Positions 9,730 through 18,929 of a stretch of DNA of 64,000 bases are shown here, piece after piece. The position numbers were made by a program, and so were the translations under genes. Source of the DNA: Shinella zoogloeoides. GTDB lineage: Bacteria; Pseudomonadota; Alphaproteobacteria; Rhizobiales; Rhizobiaceae. The notes beneath the pieces are model-generated. The model had not been told where the DNA came from. It searched no databases and saw nothing but the letters and a program-made list of their open reading frames with translations. Position 1 is the first letter of the stretch. Each line of letters opens with the position of its first letter. The stretch covers positions 186,001 through 250,000 of the forward strand of contig NZ_CP086612.1 in the NCBI RefSeq assembly GCF_020883495.1, written 5' to 3'.

Positions 9730-9754
9730 CCCGCAGGGTTTCGGCCCCTGCGGG
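9730..9754 (-). other. Intercistronic hairpin between the two permease genes
   Basis: CCCGCAGGG and CCCTGCGGG form a perfect 9-bp stem with a 7-nt loop. On the transcribed minus strand the stem is followed by A-rich rather than T-rich sequence, so it is not a good intrinsic terminator. It may instead limit mRNA decay or partially uncouple the downstream permease and ATPase. Confidence 0.45.
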
Positions 9755-9767
9755 AGTTTCCATTCTG

Positions 9768-10862
9768 TCAGGCCACGATCCTGAGAATATCGCGGAGCTT
9801 GGCGAAGGCGACGACGGAGAGGATGACGATGCCCTGGATGACCAGCACGAGGACCTGGGGGACCTGCGAGGTGATCTGCAACACTTCCGAACCGGAGCGC
9901 AGCACCGCGAACAGGCCGCCCGAGAGGATCGCCGCCAGCGGGTTGTTGTTGGCTAGCAGCGCCACCGCGATGCCCTCGTAGCCGTAGCCGGGCGAGATGT
10001 TCTGGTAGAGGCGGTGCGTGACGCCGGCCACTTCGAAGGCCCCGGCAAGGCCGGCCAGAGCGCCGGAAATGCAGATGGCGATCATCACGTTGCGGCGCAC
10101 GTCCATGCCGGCATAGCGGGCGGCGTGCGGGTTGAGGCCGACGACGCGCAGCGCAAAGCCGCGGCTGCTCCTTTGCAGGAAGATATAGAGCGCGACCGCA
10201 AGAACCACCGCGATCAGGATGCCGATATGCAGGCGCATGTCGGAAACGATGCGCGGCGTCCAGGCCTCGCGCACGAGGCGGGCGGACTGCGGATAGGCGG
10301 CGCTTGCATCGCGCATCGGGCCGGTGACGAGGTAGCTCGTCATGATGATGGCGATATAGTTGAGCATGATCGTGGTGACGATCTCGCTCGCCTGGAAGCG
10401 CACTTTCAGGTAGCCGGCAATGCCGGCCCAGGCCGCGCCCGCCAGCGCGCCGGCCAGCATGACGAGCGGCGCATGGACCCAGACGGACAGGCCGTCGAAG
10501 CTGGTGCCGACGAGCGTCGCGGCGATCGCCCCGACATAGAGCTGGCCTTCCGCGCCGATATTCCAGATCGAACACCGGAACGCGACGCACAGGCCCGCGC
10601 CGATGAGGATGAGCGGTGTCGCCTTCAGGAGGATTTCGCCGAAGGAGCGCATGTCCTGGAACGAGCCGAAGATCATGACGGTGACGACGTCGCTGCCGTT
10701 GAAGCCGTTGAGCCACAGAAGAAGCGCGCCGAAGGCGAGGGCGACGAGGACCGCCGCGATGGGGGTAACGGCGCTGATCGCGATTTGCGAGAGCGTCCGG
10801 AGGAGGGGATTGGTGGCTTGAGGATACACGTTCTCGCGCACTCCCTGATCTACCTGTGCCAT
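9768..10862 (-). CDS. ABC transporter permease, BMP/nucleoside type (NupP-like)
   Basis: 364 aa, the longer permease of the pair. It has an N-terminal cytoplasmic stretch, then about eight to ten hydrophobic segments, with the family motif NIGAEGQLYVGAIAA near residue 100. It is preceded by the first of three binding-protein genes and separated from it by a strong hairpin. The start at 10862 (ATG) gives MAQVDQGVRENVY. Confidence 0.88.
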   Translation of the reverse strand: MAQVDQGVRENVYPQATNPLLRTLSQIAISAVTPIAAVLVALAFGALLLWLNGFNGSDVVTVMIFGSFQDMRSFGEILLKATPLILIGAGLCVAFRCSIWNIGAEGQLYVGAIAATLVGTSFDGLSVWVHAPLVMLAGALAGAAWAGIAGYLKVRFQASEIVTTIMLNYIAIIMTSYLVTGPMRDASAAYPQSARLVREAWTPRIVSDMRLHIGILIAVVLAVALYIFLQRSSRGFALRVVGLNPHAARYAGMDVRRNVMIAICISGALAGLAGAFEVAGVTHRLYQNISPGYGYEGIAVALLANNNPLAAILSGGLFAVLRSGSEVLQITSQVPQVLVLVIQGIVILSVVAFAKLRDILRIVA

Positions 10863-10898
10863 GGGATCGGTCCAGATGTTCGGTTACGTTCGACGGCA

Positions 10899-10927
10899 GG
10901 CTGCGGCCGGATGAGGCGGCCGCAGCC
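10899..10927 (-). other. Strong hairpin after the proximal binding-protein gene
   Basis: GGCTGCGGCC and GGCCGCAGCC pair as a perfect 10-bp GC stem with a 9-nt loop. No T-run follows on the minus strand. A hairpin directly after a binding-protein gene and before its permease commonly stabilises the binding-protein mRNA and lowers permease expression; that role is inferred here. Confidence 0.55.
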
Positions 10928-10935
10928 CGGGGTCG

Positions 10936-11916
10936 TCACTGGGCGTCGGTCTTGATCTCGCCGGCAGCGATCTTGTCGCTGATCGCCTTGACCTCGGCGC
11001 GGATGTTCTCCGGCACGGAGACCGGGCCGTCGTCGCGGAAGGTGAAGGACATGACCTTCGGGTCCTTGAGGCCGAAGACGACGTTCTCCGTCGGCGGCGC
11101 GCCGTCCTTGATCCCCTGGACCACCTGGATCACGCCCTGCGCATAGTCGGCGACATAGAGGCCGAGGATGTTGTTGGGCGCGACTTCCGTAAAGTCGGAG
11201 AAGATGGAGAAGGTGCGCACGTCCGGGCCGGATTCGGCGATGGCCTGGTAGCCGCCGACCGTCGCGCCCGAGGCGTTCGGCACGACGAAGTCGGCGCCCT
11301 GCGAGATCATGCTGAGGGCGGCTTCCTTGGCGGCCGTCGTATCGGTGAAGTTGCCGATATAGGCTTCGCTGACCGGGAAGTCCGGGTTGACGCTCTTGGC
11401 GCCGGCCTTGAAGCCGGCGAAGGCCTGCTGGATCGGCGGGATTTCCATGCCGCCGACGAGACCGGCCTTGCGGCCCATCTTCGCGGCGATGACGCCCATC
11501 AGGTAGAAGGGCTGGCTGGTATCGGTGTTGAGGCCGATGACATTGCCTTCATGGATGGAGCTGGACGAGATCAGGAAGTAGGTGTCCGGATAGTCGGCGG
11601 CCACTTCCAGCGCGGCGTCCTGGAATTCGAAGCCGTGGCCGAGGATGACCTGGTAGCCCTGGCTGGCATAGTCGCGGAAGGCCTTTTCGAAGGAGGCCGG
11701 GTTCTGCTGCAGCTCGACATAGCTGATCTTCGCGCCAAGCTGCTCCTCGACGCCCTTCAGCGCGTTGTAGGCGATGCGGTTCCAGCCTTCTTCCGAAACG
11801 CTGCCGGGCACGAGAAGGCCCATCTTGAAGTCGTCGGCCTGCGCCATGCCCGGAGCGGCCAGGGCGATGGACAGCGCTGCCACGCCTTCCAGGAACAGTC
11901 TTCTTGAAAGTTTCAT
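10936..11916 (-). CDS. BMP family substrate-binding protein, copy 1
   Basis: 326 aa. The N-terminus (LSRRLFLEGVAALSIALAAP) looks like a twin-arginine signal ending before ADDFKMGLLVPGS. There is no lipobox Cys, unlike the PnrA/BmpA lipoproteins. Shared BMP stretches are LGHGFEFQDAALEVA, GNVIGLNTDTSQPFYLMGV and GADFVVPNASGATVGGYQ. It is the copy nearest the permeases and the most diverged of three tandem paralogues, differing for example at its PNASGATVGG loop, which in copies 2 and 3 reads PNANAAG. It should deliver a nucleoside-like ligand to the ABC permeases. Confidence 0.9.
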   Translation of the reverse strand: MKLSRRLFLEGVAALSIALAAPGMAQADDFKMGLLVPGSVSEEGWNRIAYNALKGVEEQLGAKISYVELQQNPASFEKAFRDYASQGYQVILGHGFEFQDAALEVAADYPDTYFLISSSSIHEGNVIGLNTDTSQPFYLMGVIAAKMGRKAGLVGGMEIPPIQQAFAGFKAGAKSVNPDFPVSEAYIGNFTDTTAAKEAALSMISQGADFVVPNASGATVGGYQAIAESGPDVRTFSIFSDFTEVAPNNILGLYVADYAQGVIQVVQGIKDGAPPTENVVFGLKDPKVMSFTFRDDGPVSVPENIRAEVKAISDKIAAGEIKTDAQ

Positions 11917-11951
11917 TGCAATTCCTCCCGTTGATGGTTGCCAGGAGCGCG

Positions 11952-12935
11952 CTATTGCGCGCGCGTCTGGATTTCACCCGACACGATCTTCGCAGTCACC
12001 TCCTCCAGGTGCTTGCGCAGATCTTGCGGTATCGATTTGGCGGCTTCGTCGTTGAGGGTGAACTTGATGACGTCCTTGTCCTTCAGGCCGAAGTCGACAT
12101 TGCTTTGCGGCACGTTGCCGTTCTTGATGTCCGAGACGATGCGCACGATGCCCCGGCCGTAATCGGCAAGGAACGTGCCCAGGATGTTTTTGGGGGCGAC
12201 GTCGGTATATTCGCTATAGACGCTGAACGTGCTCGCCTTCTCGCCCGCTTCCTGCGCCGCCTGGATGACGCCCAGCCCCGCCGCGTTCGCATTGGGGACG
12301 ACGAAATCGGCGCCGCGTGCGATCATGCTGACGGCGGCCTCCTTGGCGGCGCTCGCATCGGTGAAGCTGTTGATGAAGACCTTGGACACCGGGAAATCCG
12401 GGTTCACGCTCTTGGCCCCACGCTCGAAGCCGTCGAAAGCATGGGCGATGGGCGGGATTTCCATGCCGCCGATAAGGCCCGAACCCTTGCCCAGCGATGC
12501 GGCGATGACGCCCATCAGGTAGAAGGGCTGGCTGGCGTCGGTATTGAGGCCGATGACGTTGCCTTCGTGGATATAGCTCGACGACACGAGGAAGACGGTG
12601 TCGGGAAAGTCCTCGGCCGTCGTCAGGGCGGCGTCCTGAAACTGGAAGCCGTGCCCCAGCACCACCTGGTAGCCGTGGCTGGCATAATCGCGGAACGCCT
12701 TTTCGAAGGCGGCGGGATTGTCGGACAGTTCGACATAGCTGATCTTGGCGCCGAGTTCCTTCTCGACCTGCTTCAGCGCGTCATAGGCGATCTTGTTCCA
12801 GCCTTCCTCCGCCACGCTGCCGGGCACCAGAAGGCCCATCTTGAACTCTTCCGCCGCACTGGCGAAGGTCGGGACGGACACGGCGATCGACAAGGCGGCG
12901 ACGCATTCCAGGACCTGTCTTCTTGAAAGTCTCAT
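11952..12935 (-). CDS. BMP family substrate-binding protein, copy 2
   Basis: 327 aa. The signal region LSRRQVLECVAALSIAVSVP again has the twin-arginine pair and is followed by EEFKMGLLVPGS. It aligns without large gaps to copies 1 and 3, sharing GHGFQFQDAAL, NVIGLNTDASQPFYLMG and GADFVVPNANAAGLGVIQ. The gap to copy 1 is 35 nt. The duplicates probably bind different but related ligands and share one membrane complex. Confidence 0.9.
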   Translation of the reverse strand: MRLSRRQVLECVAALSIAVSVPTFASAAEEFKMGLLVPGSVAEEGWNKIAYDALKQVEKELGAKISYVELSDNPAAFEKAFRDYASHGYQVVLGHGFQFQDAALTTAEDFPDTVFLVSSSYIHEGNVIGLNTDASQPFYLMGVIAASLGKGSGLIGGMEIPPIAHAFDGFERGAKSVNPDFPVSKVFINSFTDASAAKEAAVSMIARGADFVVPNANAAGLGVIQAAQEAGEKASTFSVYSEYTDVAPKNILGTFLADYGRGIVRIVSDIKNGNVPQSNVDFGLKDKDVIKFTLNDEAAKSIPQDLRKHLEEVTAKIVSGEIQTRAQ

Positions 12936-12968
12936 GCACTTCCTCCCCCAGTGTTTCCCGTCGGCGCG

Positions 12969-13952
12969 TTATTGCGCGAGCGTGCGAACCTCGCCCGAGA
13001 CGATCTTCGCGGTCACCTCCTCCAGGTGCTTGCGAAGCTCTTGCGGTATCGGCCTTTCGGCCTGGTCGTTGAAGGTGAACTTGACGACGTCCCTGTCCTT
13101 CAGGCCGAATTCGATATTGGCTTTCGGCACGTTGCCGTCCTTGATGTCCGAGACGACGCGCACGATGCCCTGGCCGTAATCGGCAAGGAACGTGCCGAGC
13201 ACGTTCTTCGGCGCGGCATTGGTGTAGTCGCTGTAGACGTTGAAGGTATTGACCCCCGCGCCCGCTTCCTTGACCGCCTGGATGACGCCCATGCCCGCCG
13301 CGTTGGCGTTGGGAACCACGAAATCCGCGCCCTGCGAGATCAGGCTGACCGAAGCCTCCTTCGCTGCGGTGGCGTCGGTGAAGGTGCCGAGAAAGACGGT
13401 CGAGATCGGGAAGTCCGCCTTCACGCTTTTCGCGCCCTTCGCAAAGCCCTCGAAGGCCTGCGTGACGGGCGGGATTTCCGCGCCGCCGACAAGGCCCGCC
13501 TTGTGGCCCATCGTGGCGGCGACGATGCCCATCAGGTAGAAGGGCTGGCTGACATCGGTGTTGAGGCCGATGACATTGGCCTCGTGAACGCGGCTCTGCG
13601 AAACGAGGAAGACGGTGTCCGGGAAGTCCTCGGCCGCGGCGAGCGCGGCTTCCTGGAACTGGAAACCGTGGCCCAGCACGACGCGGAAGCCCTGACCGGC
13701 GAAATCGCGGAACGCCTTTTCGAAGGCGTCCGGGTTTTCCGGCAGCTCGACATGGCTGACCTTGGCGCCAAGCTCCTTCTCGACGCGCTTCAGCGCGTCG
13801 TAGCCGATCCGGCTCCAGCCTTCCTCGCCGATGCTGCCGGGCACCAGAAGGCCCATCTTGAAGTCGTCGGCATGGGCGGGTAGCGCGCCGGCAAGGGTCA
13901 GTGCGAAGGCGGATGCGAGCAGCGAACGACGTGAAAATGCGGTCTTCTTCAT
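12969..13952 (-). CDS. BMP family substrate-binding protein, copy 3
   Basis: 327 aa from the ATG at 13952, chosen because it gives the same length as copy 2, a signal peptide with SRRSLLASAFAL, and a GGGAGG ribosome site just upstream. The frame is open further upstream, but that extension is unlike the family. The mature part DDFKMGLLVPGS, GHGFQFQEAALA and PNANAAGMGVIQA is close to copy 2, so these two are the more recent duplicates. It is 50 nt downstream of the amidohydrolase gene and likely cotranscribed with it. Confidence 0.9.
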   Translation of the reverse strand: MKKTAFSRRSLLASAFALTLAGALPAHADDFKMGLLVPGSIGEEGWSRIGYDALKRVEKELGAKVSHVELPENPDAFEKAFRDFAGQGFRVVLGHGFQFQEAALAAAEDFPDTVFLVSQSRVHEANVIGLNTDVSQPFYLMGIVAATMGHKAGLVGGAEIPPVTQAFEGFAKGAKSVKADFPISTVFLGTFTDATAAKEASVSLISQGADFVVPNANAAGMGVIQAVKEAGAGVNTFNVYSDYTNAAPKNVLGTFLADYGQGIVRVVSDIKDGNVPKANIEFGLKDRDVVKFTFNDQAERPIPQELRKHLEEVTAKIVSGEVRTLAQ

Positions 13953-14002
13953 TTCAAACCTCCCATTCGATTGAGGTCCAATCCCCCGGAGACGCCGTTC
14001 GG

Positions 14003-15298
14003 TTACGCGATCTCCTTCGCGGGAAGGTTCTCCGTCGCGCTCTGCGAGACGAGACGCCCCTTGGTGAAGACGAAGGCGCGGTCCGGCCCGCCGGCAACCA
14101 GCGTGTCGGTGTCGATGCAATCGGTCACGACGAAGTCGGCGCGCGCGCCGGCCGCAAGGCCGTAGTCCTTGCCAAGACCCATCAGGCGGGCCGGGGCGGA
14201 GGTGATCATCTTGTGGGCGGCCGCAAGCTCGTCGCCGCGCAGATGGCCGGCCAGCAGCGTCCAGCGGGCGATTTCCAGCATGTCGCCCGAGCCGGTCGGC
14301 ACGAACGGGTCCTGGATATTGTCCGAGGCCGTGGCGATGGTGATGCCCGCCCGGTGCATTTCGGCGACGCGTGTCAGGCCGCGCGGCGGCAGCATCTCGT
14401 AGTCGCGGGCCTGGAGATAGAGATTGGCCGCCGGCAGCGTCACCGCGCCGACATTAAGGGCCAGCATGCGCTCGGCGATGCGCTGGTATTCCGAGCGGGG
14501 CAGGGCGCTCAGCACGGAGACGTGGCTGAACACGGTGCGGCCCTGCATGCCGAAGCGCTCGACCCGTTCGAGGGCGGCGTCGAGAAGCTGCACGTCGGCG
14601 CGCAGATGCTCGTCGAGATGCAGGTCGACCGGCTTTCCGGCCTTCACGGCGGCGGAGAACAGGATGTCGAGATAGCGCGGCGGGTCCTCGGAGACGGCGG
14701 GCGTGCCGCCCACGGCGTCGGCCAGTTCCACCGCGCCGTCGATATTTGCGGCCAGCCAGTCGAAGTCCTGGCCGGGATGCGGCGTCATGAAGGCGACGAG
14801 CTGGAGCGTGATGCGGTCCTTCGCGCCATCGCGGATTTCAGCCAGCGTCCTGATGCCGTGGAAGCCGGCGTCCTTGTCGACATTGATGTGGCTGCGGATG
14901 GCCGTGGTGCCGCGGGAGAGACATCGCTCGACCGTGCGGGTGGCGCGCTTGTGAATGTCGTCCGGGCCGGCGGTGCGGGCATATTTGGCGAAGGCGTCGC
15001 GGGCGCCCTGCAGGGTGCCGGACGGATTGGGCGTGAAGCGCAGCACGCCGGTCTTGTCGAGATGCTGGTGCGCATCGACGAAGCCGGGCGTGACGAGCAT
15101 GCCGGTAATGTCGATGCAGGCGCCGCAGGACCCCGTGTCGAGCGCCGGGCCGACGGCAACGATGCGCCCGTCCGCCCCTACGATGATGTCGCTGACCGAT
15201 TGCGAGCCGTCCTCAAGGAGGACGGTTCCGCCAGTGAGTGCAAAGGACTGGCCGGGAGCCAGATTTGCGAGCGACACGGTTGCATTCACACGTTCCAT
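14003..15298 (-). CDS. Cytosine-deaminase-like metal-dependent amidohydrolase
   Basis: 431 aa. Metal-ligand motifs of the CodA-type amidohydrolases are visible: DAHQHLDKT near residue 76, HLDEH, HVSVL and the SDNIQDPF loop with the catalytic Asp. This group deaminates or hydrolyses C-N bonds in pyrimidines, triazines and related rings. It lies at the head of the binding-protein/permease operon, so the imported compound is a plausible substrate. A C-terminal hydantoinase-like composite barrel is present (DFVVTDCIDTDTLVAGG). Exact substrate unknown. Confidence 0.82.
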   Translation of the reverse strand: MERVNATVSLANLAPGQSFALTGGTVLLEDGSQSVSDIIVGADGRIVAVGPALDTGSCGACIDITGMLVTPGFVDAHQHLDKTGVLRFTPNPSGTLQGARDAFAKYARTAGPDDIHKRATRTVERCLSRGTTAIRSHINVDKDAGFHGIRTLAEIRDGAKDRITLQLVAFMTPHPGQDFDWLAANIDGAVELADAVGGTPAVSEDPPRYLDILFSAAVKAGKPVDLHLDEHLRADVQLLDAALERVERFGMQGRTVFSHVSVLSALPRSEYQRIAERMLALNVGAVTLPAANLYLQARDYEMLPPRGLTRVAEMHRAGITIATASDNIQDPFVPTGSGDMLEIARWTLLAGHLRGDELAAAHKMITSAPARLMGLGKDYGLAAGARADFVVTDCIDTDTLVAGGPDRAFVFTKGRLVSQSATENLPAKEIA

Positions 15299-15349
15299 TC
15301 GTCCCCACCTTCTCGTTATGCCTCAAACGTAACCATGCAGCGTTAATTT

Positions 15350-15397
15350 AAACAAATTCATTATTTCAATTGTTTGATACGCTATCGGAAACAATTG
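15350..15397. promoter_or_regulatory. Inverted-repeat operator candidate upstream of the minus-strand catabolic operon
   Basis: CAATTGTTT (15367-15375) and AAACAATTG (15389-15397) are a perfect 9-bp inverted repeat with a 13-nt spacer. An extra half-site AAACAA sits at 15350. It lies 52-99 nt upstream of the amidohydrolase start in an AT-rich island inside GC-rich DNA, as expected for a LysR or GntR operator. A related CCGATTGTTT occurs upstream of the NCS2 permease gene, and its complement upstream of the paired amidohydrolase genes. Confidence 0.6.
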
Positions 15398-15518
15398 CGC
15401 GTGCTAAGAGGTTTTGCAAGTGCGAGATTTCTTGATGAAGAGCAAAGTGAATCAAGCGATTAAGGATTGATAAACGCCGCGCCGCACGAAGCGCCGCGGC
15501 GCAATCGGACGAAGAATC

Positions 15519-16319
15519 CTAGTGCCGATATTGCGGTTCTTCGGCGTCGAGCTGCCGGCGGATGGCGGCCAGATGGGCTTTTGCGGAGTCGGCGTCGCCC
15601 TCGCGCATCTGCCGGTAGGCGGCCTCGGCGATGGCCGGATCGACCGGGCTGACGGTGCGGCCCGTCGACATGGCGAGGACCTGCACCTCGGCCGCCCGCT
15701 CCAGATAGTAGAGATCGTCCCAGGCCTCGGCGACCGTGGGGGCGAGCACCAGCACGCCATGATGCTTCAGGAAGACGATATCGGCGTCGCCCACCGTGCC
15801 GGCGATGCGCGCGCCCTCGCTATAGTCGAGGGCGAGGCCGTTGTAGTTCTCGTCGACGGCGGTGCGGCCGTAGAATTTGAGGGCGGTCTGCCCCGCCCAG
15901 ATCATCGGCGGGCCGTCCGTCATGGACAGCGCCGTCGCATAGGGCATGTGGGTGTGGAAGGCCACTTTCGCCCGCGGCAGGCGGCGGTGGATTTCGGCAT
16001 GGATGTAGAAGGCCGTGGCTTCCGGTTCGCCCTCGCCGTCGACGACCGTGCAGTTGAAGTCGCAGACCAGCAGCTTCGAGGCGGTCAGTTCGCGGAAGGC
16101 GTAGCCGTAGGGATTGACGACGAAGAGATCGTCATGGCCCGGCACCACGGCCGAGAAGTGGTTGCAGATGCCCTCCTCGAAACCGTTGCGCGCGGCCATG
16201 CGGAAACAGGCGGCAAGGTCTTCCTTCACGGTGCGGATGGCGTCGGTGGAAAGGTCGGGGCGATTCGGGCGGACGCGCTCGTCGGCGGAGGCGGCGCGGT
16301 CCTTCAGGGAGTGGGCCAT
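15519..16319 (-). CDS. Class II aldolase/adducin family protein
   Basis: 266 aa from the ATG at 16319, preceded by AGGAGC; the longer open frame upstream lacks family similarity. Zinc-ligand positions are visible: AFHTHMPYATALS provides two His, and KHHGVLVLAP the third. Family members are zinc aldolases, epimerases or, less often, decarboxylases and dehydratases acting on small hydroxy-acids or sugar phosphates. It sits between a LysR gene and the amidohydrolase operon on the same strand and may process a late intermediate. Substrate cannot be assigned. Confidence 0.82.
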   Translation of the reverse strand: MAHSLKDRAASADERVRPNRPDLSTDAIRTVKEDLAACFRMAARNGFEEGICNHFSAVVPGHDDLFVVNPYGYAFRELTASKLLVCDFNCTVVDGEGEPEATAFYIHAEIHRRLPRAKVAFHTHMPYATALSMTDGPPMIWAGQTALKFYGRTAVDENYNGLALDYSEGARIAGTVGDADIVFLKHHGVLVLAPTVAEAWDDLYYLERAAEVQVLAMSTGRTVSPVDPAIAEAAYRQMREGDADSAKAHLAAIRRQLDAEEPQYRH

Positions 16320-16473
16320 GGGTGCTCCTGGTCTGGCGTGGCTGGGAGCGGCGGCGGGCCATGCGGCGCTGGAGCGCCGGCCTCCGCGCACGGCCTGGCA
16401 TCGCCGCGCCCTGCCTGCCCGCGCCCTGCGCGGTCCAGCAGCGCCCTCAGATAACGCGCAAATTTTCAGGCGG

Positions 16474-17370
16474 TCAATGCACCGATTTGAGCAGGTAGTC
16501 GCGGAACCTTCGGGCGGCCGGGGAGAGCGTGCGCGCCCGTTTCTGGATCAGGCTCACCTCGCGCTTGATATGCGGTTCGGTCGGCGTGCGAACGATGAGA
16601 CCCATCGAGGTCGCCAGCCGCGTGACGGCCGAGGTCATGATCGCAACGCCGAGGCCGCCTTCCACCATGCCGATGATCGTCAGCGGCAGCGCCACCTCCT
16701 GCATCGCCTTGTCGAGCGGCAGGATGATGCCGTGGCGGGTCAGCTCGCTTTCCAGCCGGTCGCGGATCGGGTTGCCGCGCTGCGGGCCGATCAGCTTGCG
16801 GTCGGCAAGGTCGGTCCAGCGCAGTTCCGGCAGCTTCACCAGCGGGTCTTCGGCATGGAGCACGACGAGGAATTCGTCGGTCGCCATGCGCGTGGCCATG
16901 AGTTCGGTATCGTCGTCCGGCACCGTGCCGATGCCAAGGTCCACCGAACCGTTGGCGACCTGCTCCAGCACGGTCTTCTCCGCGACGTCGTGCAGCTCCA
17001 CGGCAATTTCGGGGTGAAGCTTGTTGAAGCCGTGGACGAGCTGCGGCAGCATCAGCGCGGCCTGCACCGTGCCGGCCGCCATCGTCACCTTGCCGCGCCG
17101 CAGCGCATTCAGCTCCCGCGAGCTTTCCACCATGCCCTCGATATCGGCGACGGCGCGCGCGGCGATGGGCAGGATGTCCATGCCCGCCTGCGTGAGGCGC
17201 AGCAGCCGCGTGTGCCGGTCGAAGAGGCGCAGGTTCAGGTTCGCCTCAAGCTGGCGCACGAGCGTGCTCACGGCCGACTGCGAGGAGCCGAGCTTGTCGG
17301 CGGCCAGCGTGAACTGCCCGAGATTGGCCACCGTGACGAAGGCGCGAAGCTGCTTCAGCGTTATGTCCAT
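16474..17370 (-). CDS. LysR family transcriptional regulator, divergent from the NCS2/molybdenum hydroxylase operon
   Basis: 298 aa from the ATG at 17370, chosen because GGATG precedes it and the protein then starts MDITLKQLRAF like the other LysR gene here; a start at 17379 adds three residues. The HTH (SSQSAVSTLVRQLE) and effector domain are normal. Divergent arrangement with the permease gene is the classic LysR layout, so it is the best candidate activator of the plus-strand operon and perhaps of the whole cluster. Confidence 0.88.
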   Translation of the reverse strand: MDITLKQLRAFVTVANLGQFTLAADKLGSSQSAVSTLVRQLEANLNLRLFDRHTRLLRLTQAGMDILPIAARAVADIEGMVESSRELNALRRGKVTMAAGTVQAALMLPQLVHGFNKLHPEIAVELHDVAEKTVLEQVANGSVDLGIGTVPDDDTELMATRMATDEFLVVLHAEDPLVKLPELRWTDLADRKLIGPQRGNPIRDRLESELTRHGIILPLDKAMQEVALPLTIIGMVEGGLGVAIMTSAVTRLATSMGLIVRTPTEPHIKREVSLIQKRARTLSPAARRFRDYLLKSVH

Positions 17371-17377
17371 GACATCC

Positions 17378-17423
17378 ATTCATTCAGTTATTGGATGAAT
17401 AAATATAATTATGCCGATTGTTT
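17378..17423. promoter_or_regulatory. Divergent LysR/NCS2 promoter region with operator-like repeats
   Basis: ATTCAT (17378-17383) and ATGAAT (17395-17400) form an inverted repeat with an 11-nt spacer, a T-N11-A arrangement typical of LysR sites. Downstream, CCGATTGTTT (17414-17423) matches, in inverse, AAACAATCGG at 23957-23966 and resembles the arms of the 15.37 kb inverted repeat. A TATAAT hexamer lies at 17404. The combination suggests shared control of three promoters. Confidence 0.5.
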
Positions 17424-17529
17424 ACTGATTTGGCCAGCCGCATGATCCCCGGGTACGGCGAGCGGTGCCAAGATACAAGGCCAAGATGCCCCCACCGCGC
17501 CGGAACGCTATTCGCTGGGAGGAAAGCGA

Positions 17530-18912
17530 ATGTCCAATCCTGCAACGGCGGATCCCGTCGAGAAGAAGTATCCTATCCCGAGCCTTTTCGCTCTGGGTCT
17601 TCAGCACGTTCTTGTCATGTATGCCGGCGCGGTCGCCGTGCCGCTCATCGTCGGCACCGCGCTGCACCTGTCGAAAGACCAGATCGCGATGCTCGTCAGC
17701 GCGGACCTGTTCTGTTGCGGCATCGTCACCATGATCCAGTCGCTCGGTTTCGGCCGCTATGTCGGCATTCGCCTGCCGATCATGATGGGCATCTCGTTCA
17801 CCGCCGTGCCGACGCTGATTGCGACGGGCACCAATCCCGATCTCGGTATGCCCGGCGTCATCGGCGCGGTCATCGGCTCGGGCGTTTTCACCATTCTCGC
17901 CGCGCCCTTCTTCGGAAAATGGGTGCGCTTCTTCCCGCCGCTTGTCACCGGCACGGTCATGCTGGTCATCGGCCTTTCGCTGATGCGCGTCGGCGTCAAC
18001 TGGGCCGCCGGCGGCCAGCCGATGATCCGCGGCCCCGAGGGCATGATCCCGAACCCGGCCTATGGCGCGCCCTTCGCGCTCGCCGTCGCGGCCATCGTTC
18101 TCCTGTCGATCCTGCTGCTCACCCGCGTGCTGAAGGGCTTCCTGGCGAACCTTGCGGTTCTCATGGGCATCGGCATCGGCTTTGCCATCGCCATCGCCTT
18201 CGGCAAGGTGGATTTCCACGGCGTCGGAGATGCCGGCTGGGTGCGGATCATCCATCCGCTCGCCTTCGGCTGGCCGGTCTTCGAGTTCTGGTCGATCTTC
18301 TCGCTCTGTGCCGTCATGGTGGTCATGATGATCGAATCGACCGGCCAGTTCCTGGCGGTCGGCGACATGGCCGGGCGCAAGATCACCCAGGCCGAGCTGA
18401 CCCGCGGTCTTCGCACCGACGGCGTCGGCAACATCATCGGCGGTCTGCTCAACACCTTCACCTACACCACCTATGCCCAGAATGTCGGCCTGCTGCAGAT
18501 CACCGGCGTGCTCAGCCGTTGGGTCGTGGCGGCGGGCGGCGTCATCCTGATCCTGCTCGGCTCGCTGCCGAAGGTCGCCTTCATCAGCGCCTCGATCCCG
18601 AGCTACGTCGTCGGCGGCGCGGCCATCGTGATGTTCGGCATGGTCTCGGCCACGGGCGTGAAGATCCTTGCCCGGGTGGATTTCACCGCCAACCGGCGCA
18701 ACCTCTACATCGTCGCCGTCAGCGTCGGTCTCGCCATGGTGCCGGTCGTCGCGGACAACATCTTCGCCCAGCTTCCCGAGGCGCTCGGCAAGTTCCTGCA
18801 CAGCGGCGTTCTGGTCGGCACCTTCGCGGCGGCCCTGCTCAACATCCTCTTCAACGGCGTGCCCGCCGCGGAGACGGACGAGGTCTCGCAAGCCGCTGCC
18901 GACGCTGCCTGA
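17530..18912 (+). CDS. NCS2 family nucleobase:cation symporter (xanthine/uracil permease type)
   Basis: 460 aa, with GGAGG before the ATG. About 12-14 hydrophobic segments; the NAT/NCS2 signature is present as QNVGLLQITG and the preceding substrate-site segment contains MMIESTGQFLAVG. Family members import xanthine, uric acid, uracil or related bases by proton symport. It opens the plus-strand operon ahead of a molybdenum hydroxylase, an order usual for purine catabolism, although no uricase or allantoinase gene is in the window. Confidence 0.9.
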   Translation: MSNPATADPVEKKYPIPSLFALGLQHVLVMYAGAVAVPLIVGTALHLSKDQIAMLVSADLFCCGIVTMIQSLGFGRYVGIRLPIMMGISFTAVPTLIATGTNPDLGMPGVIGAVIGSGVFTILAAPFFGKWVRFFPPLVTGTVMLVIGLSLMRVGVNWAAGGQPMIRGPEGMIPNPAYGAPFALAVAAIVLLSILLLTRVLKGFLANLAVLMGIGIGFAIAIAFGKVDFHGVGDAGWVRIIHPLAFGWPVFEFWSIFSLCAVMVVMMIESTGQFLAVGDMAGRKITQAELTRGLRTDGVGNIIGGLLNTFTYTTYAQNVGLLQITGVLSRWVVAAGGVILILLGSLPKVAFISASIPSYVVGGAAIVMFGMVSATGVKILARVDFTANRRNLYIVAVSVGLAMVPVVADNIFAQLPEALGKFLHSGVLVGTFAAALLNILFNGVPAAETDEVSQAAADAA

Positions 18913-18929
18913 AAACCACCCGTATTAGT

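Noticed and set aside
9730..9754. Intrinsic terminator inside the ABC operon
   Set aside because: The hairpin is followed by A-rich rather than T-rich sequence on the transcribed strand, so it was listed only as a hairpin.
17422..18891. Minus-strand open frame opposite the NCS2 permease
   Set aside because: Strongly charged Arg/Asp/His-rich shadow of a membrane protein gene; no motif.
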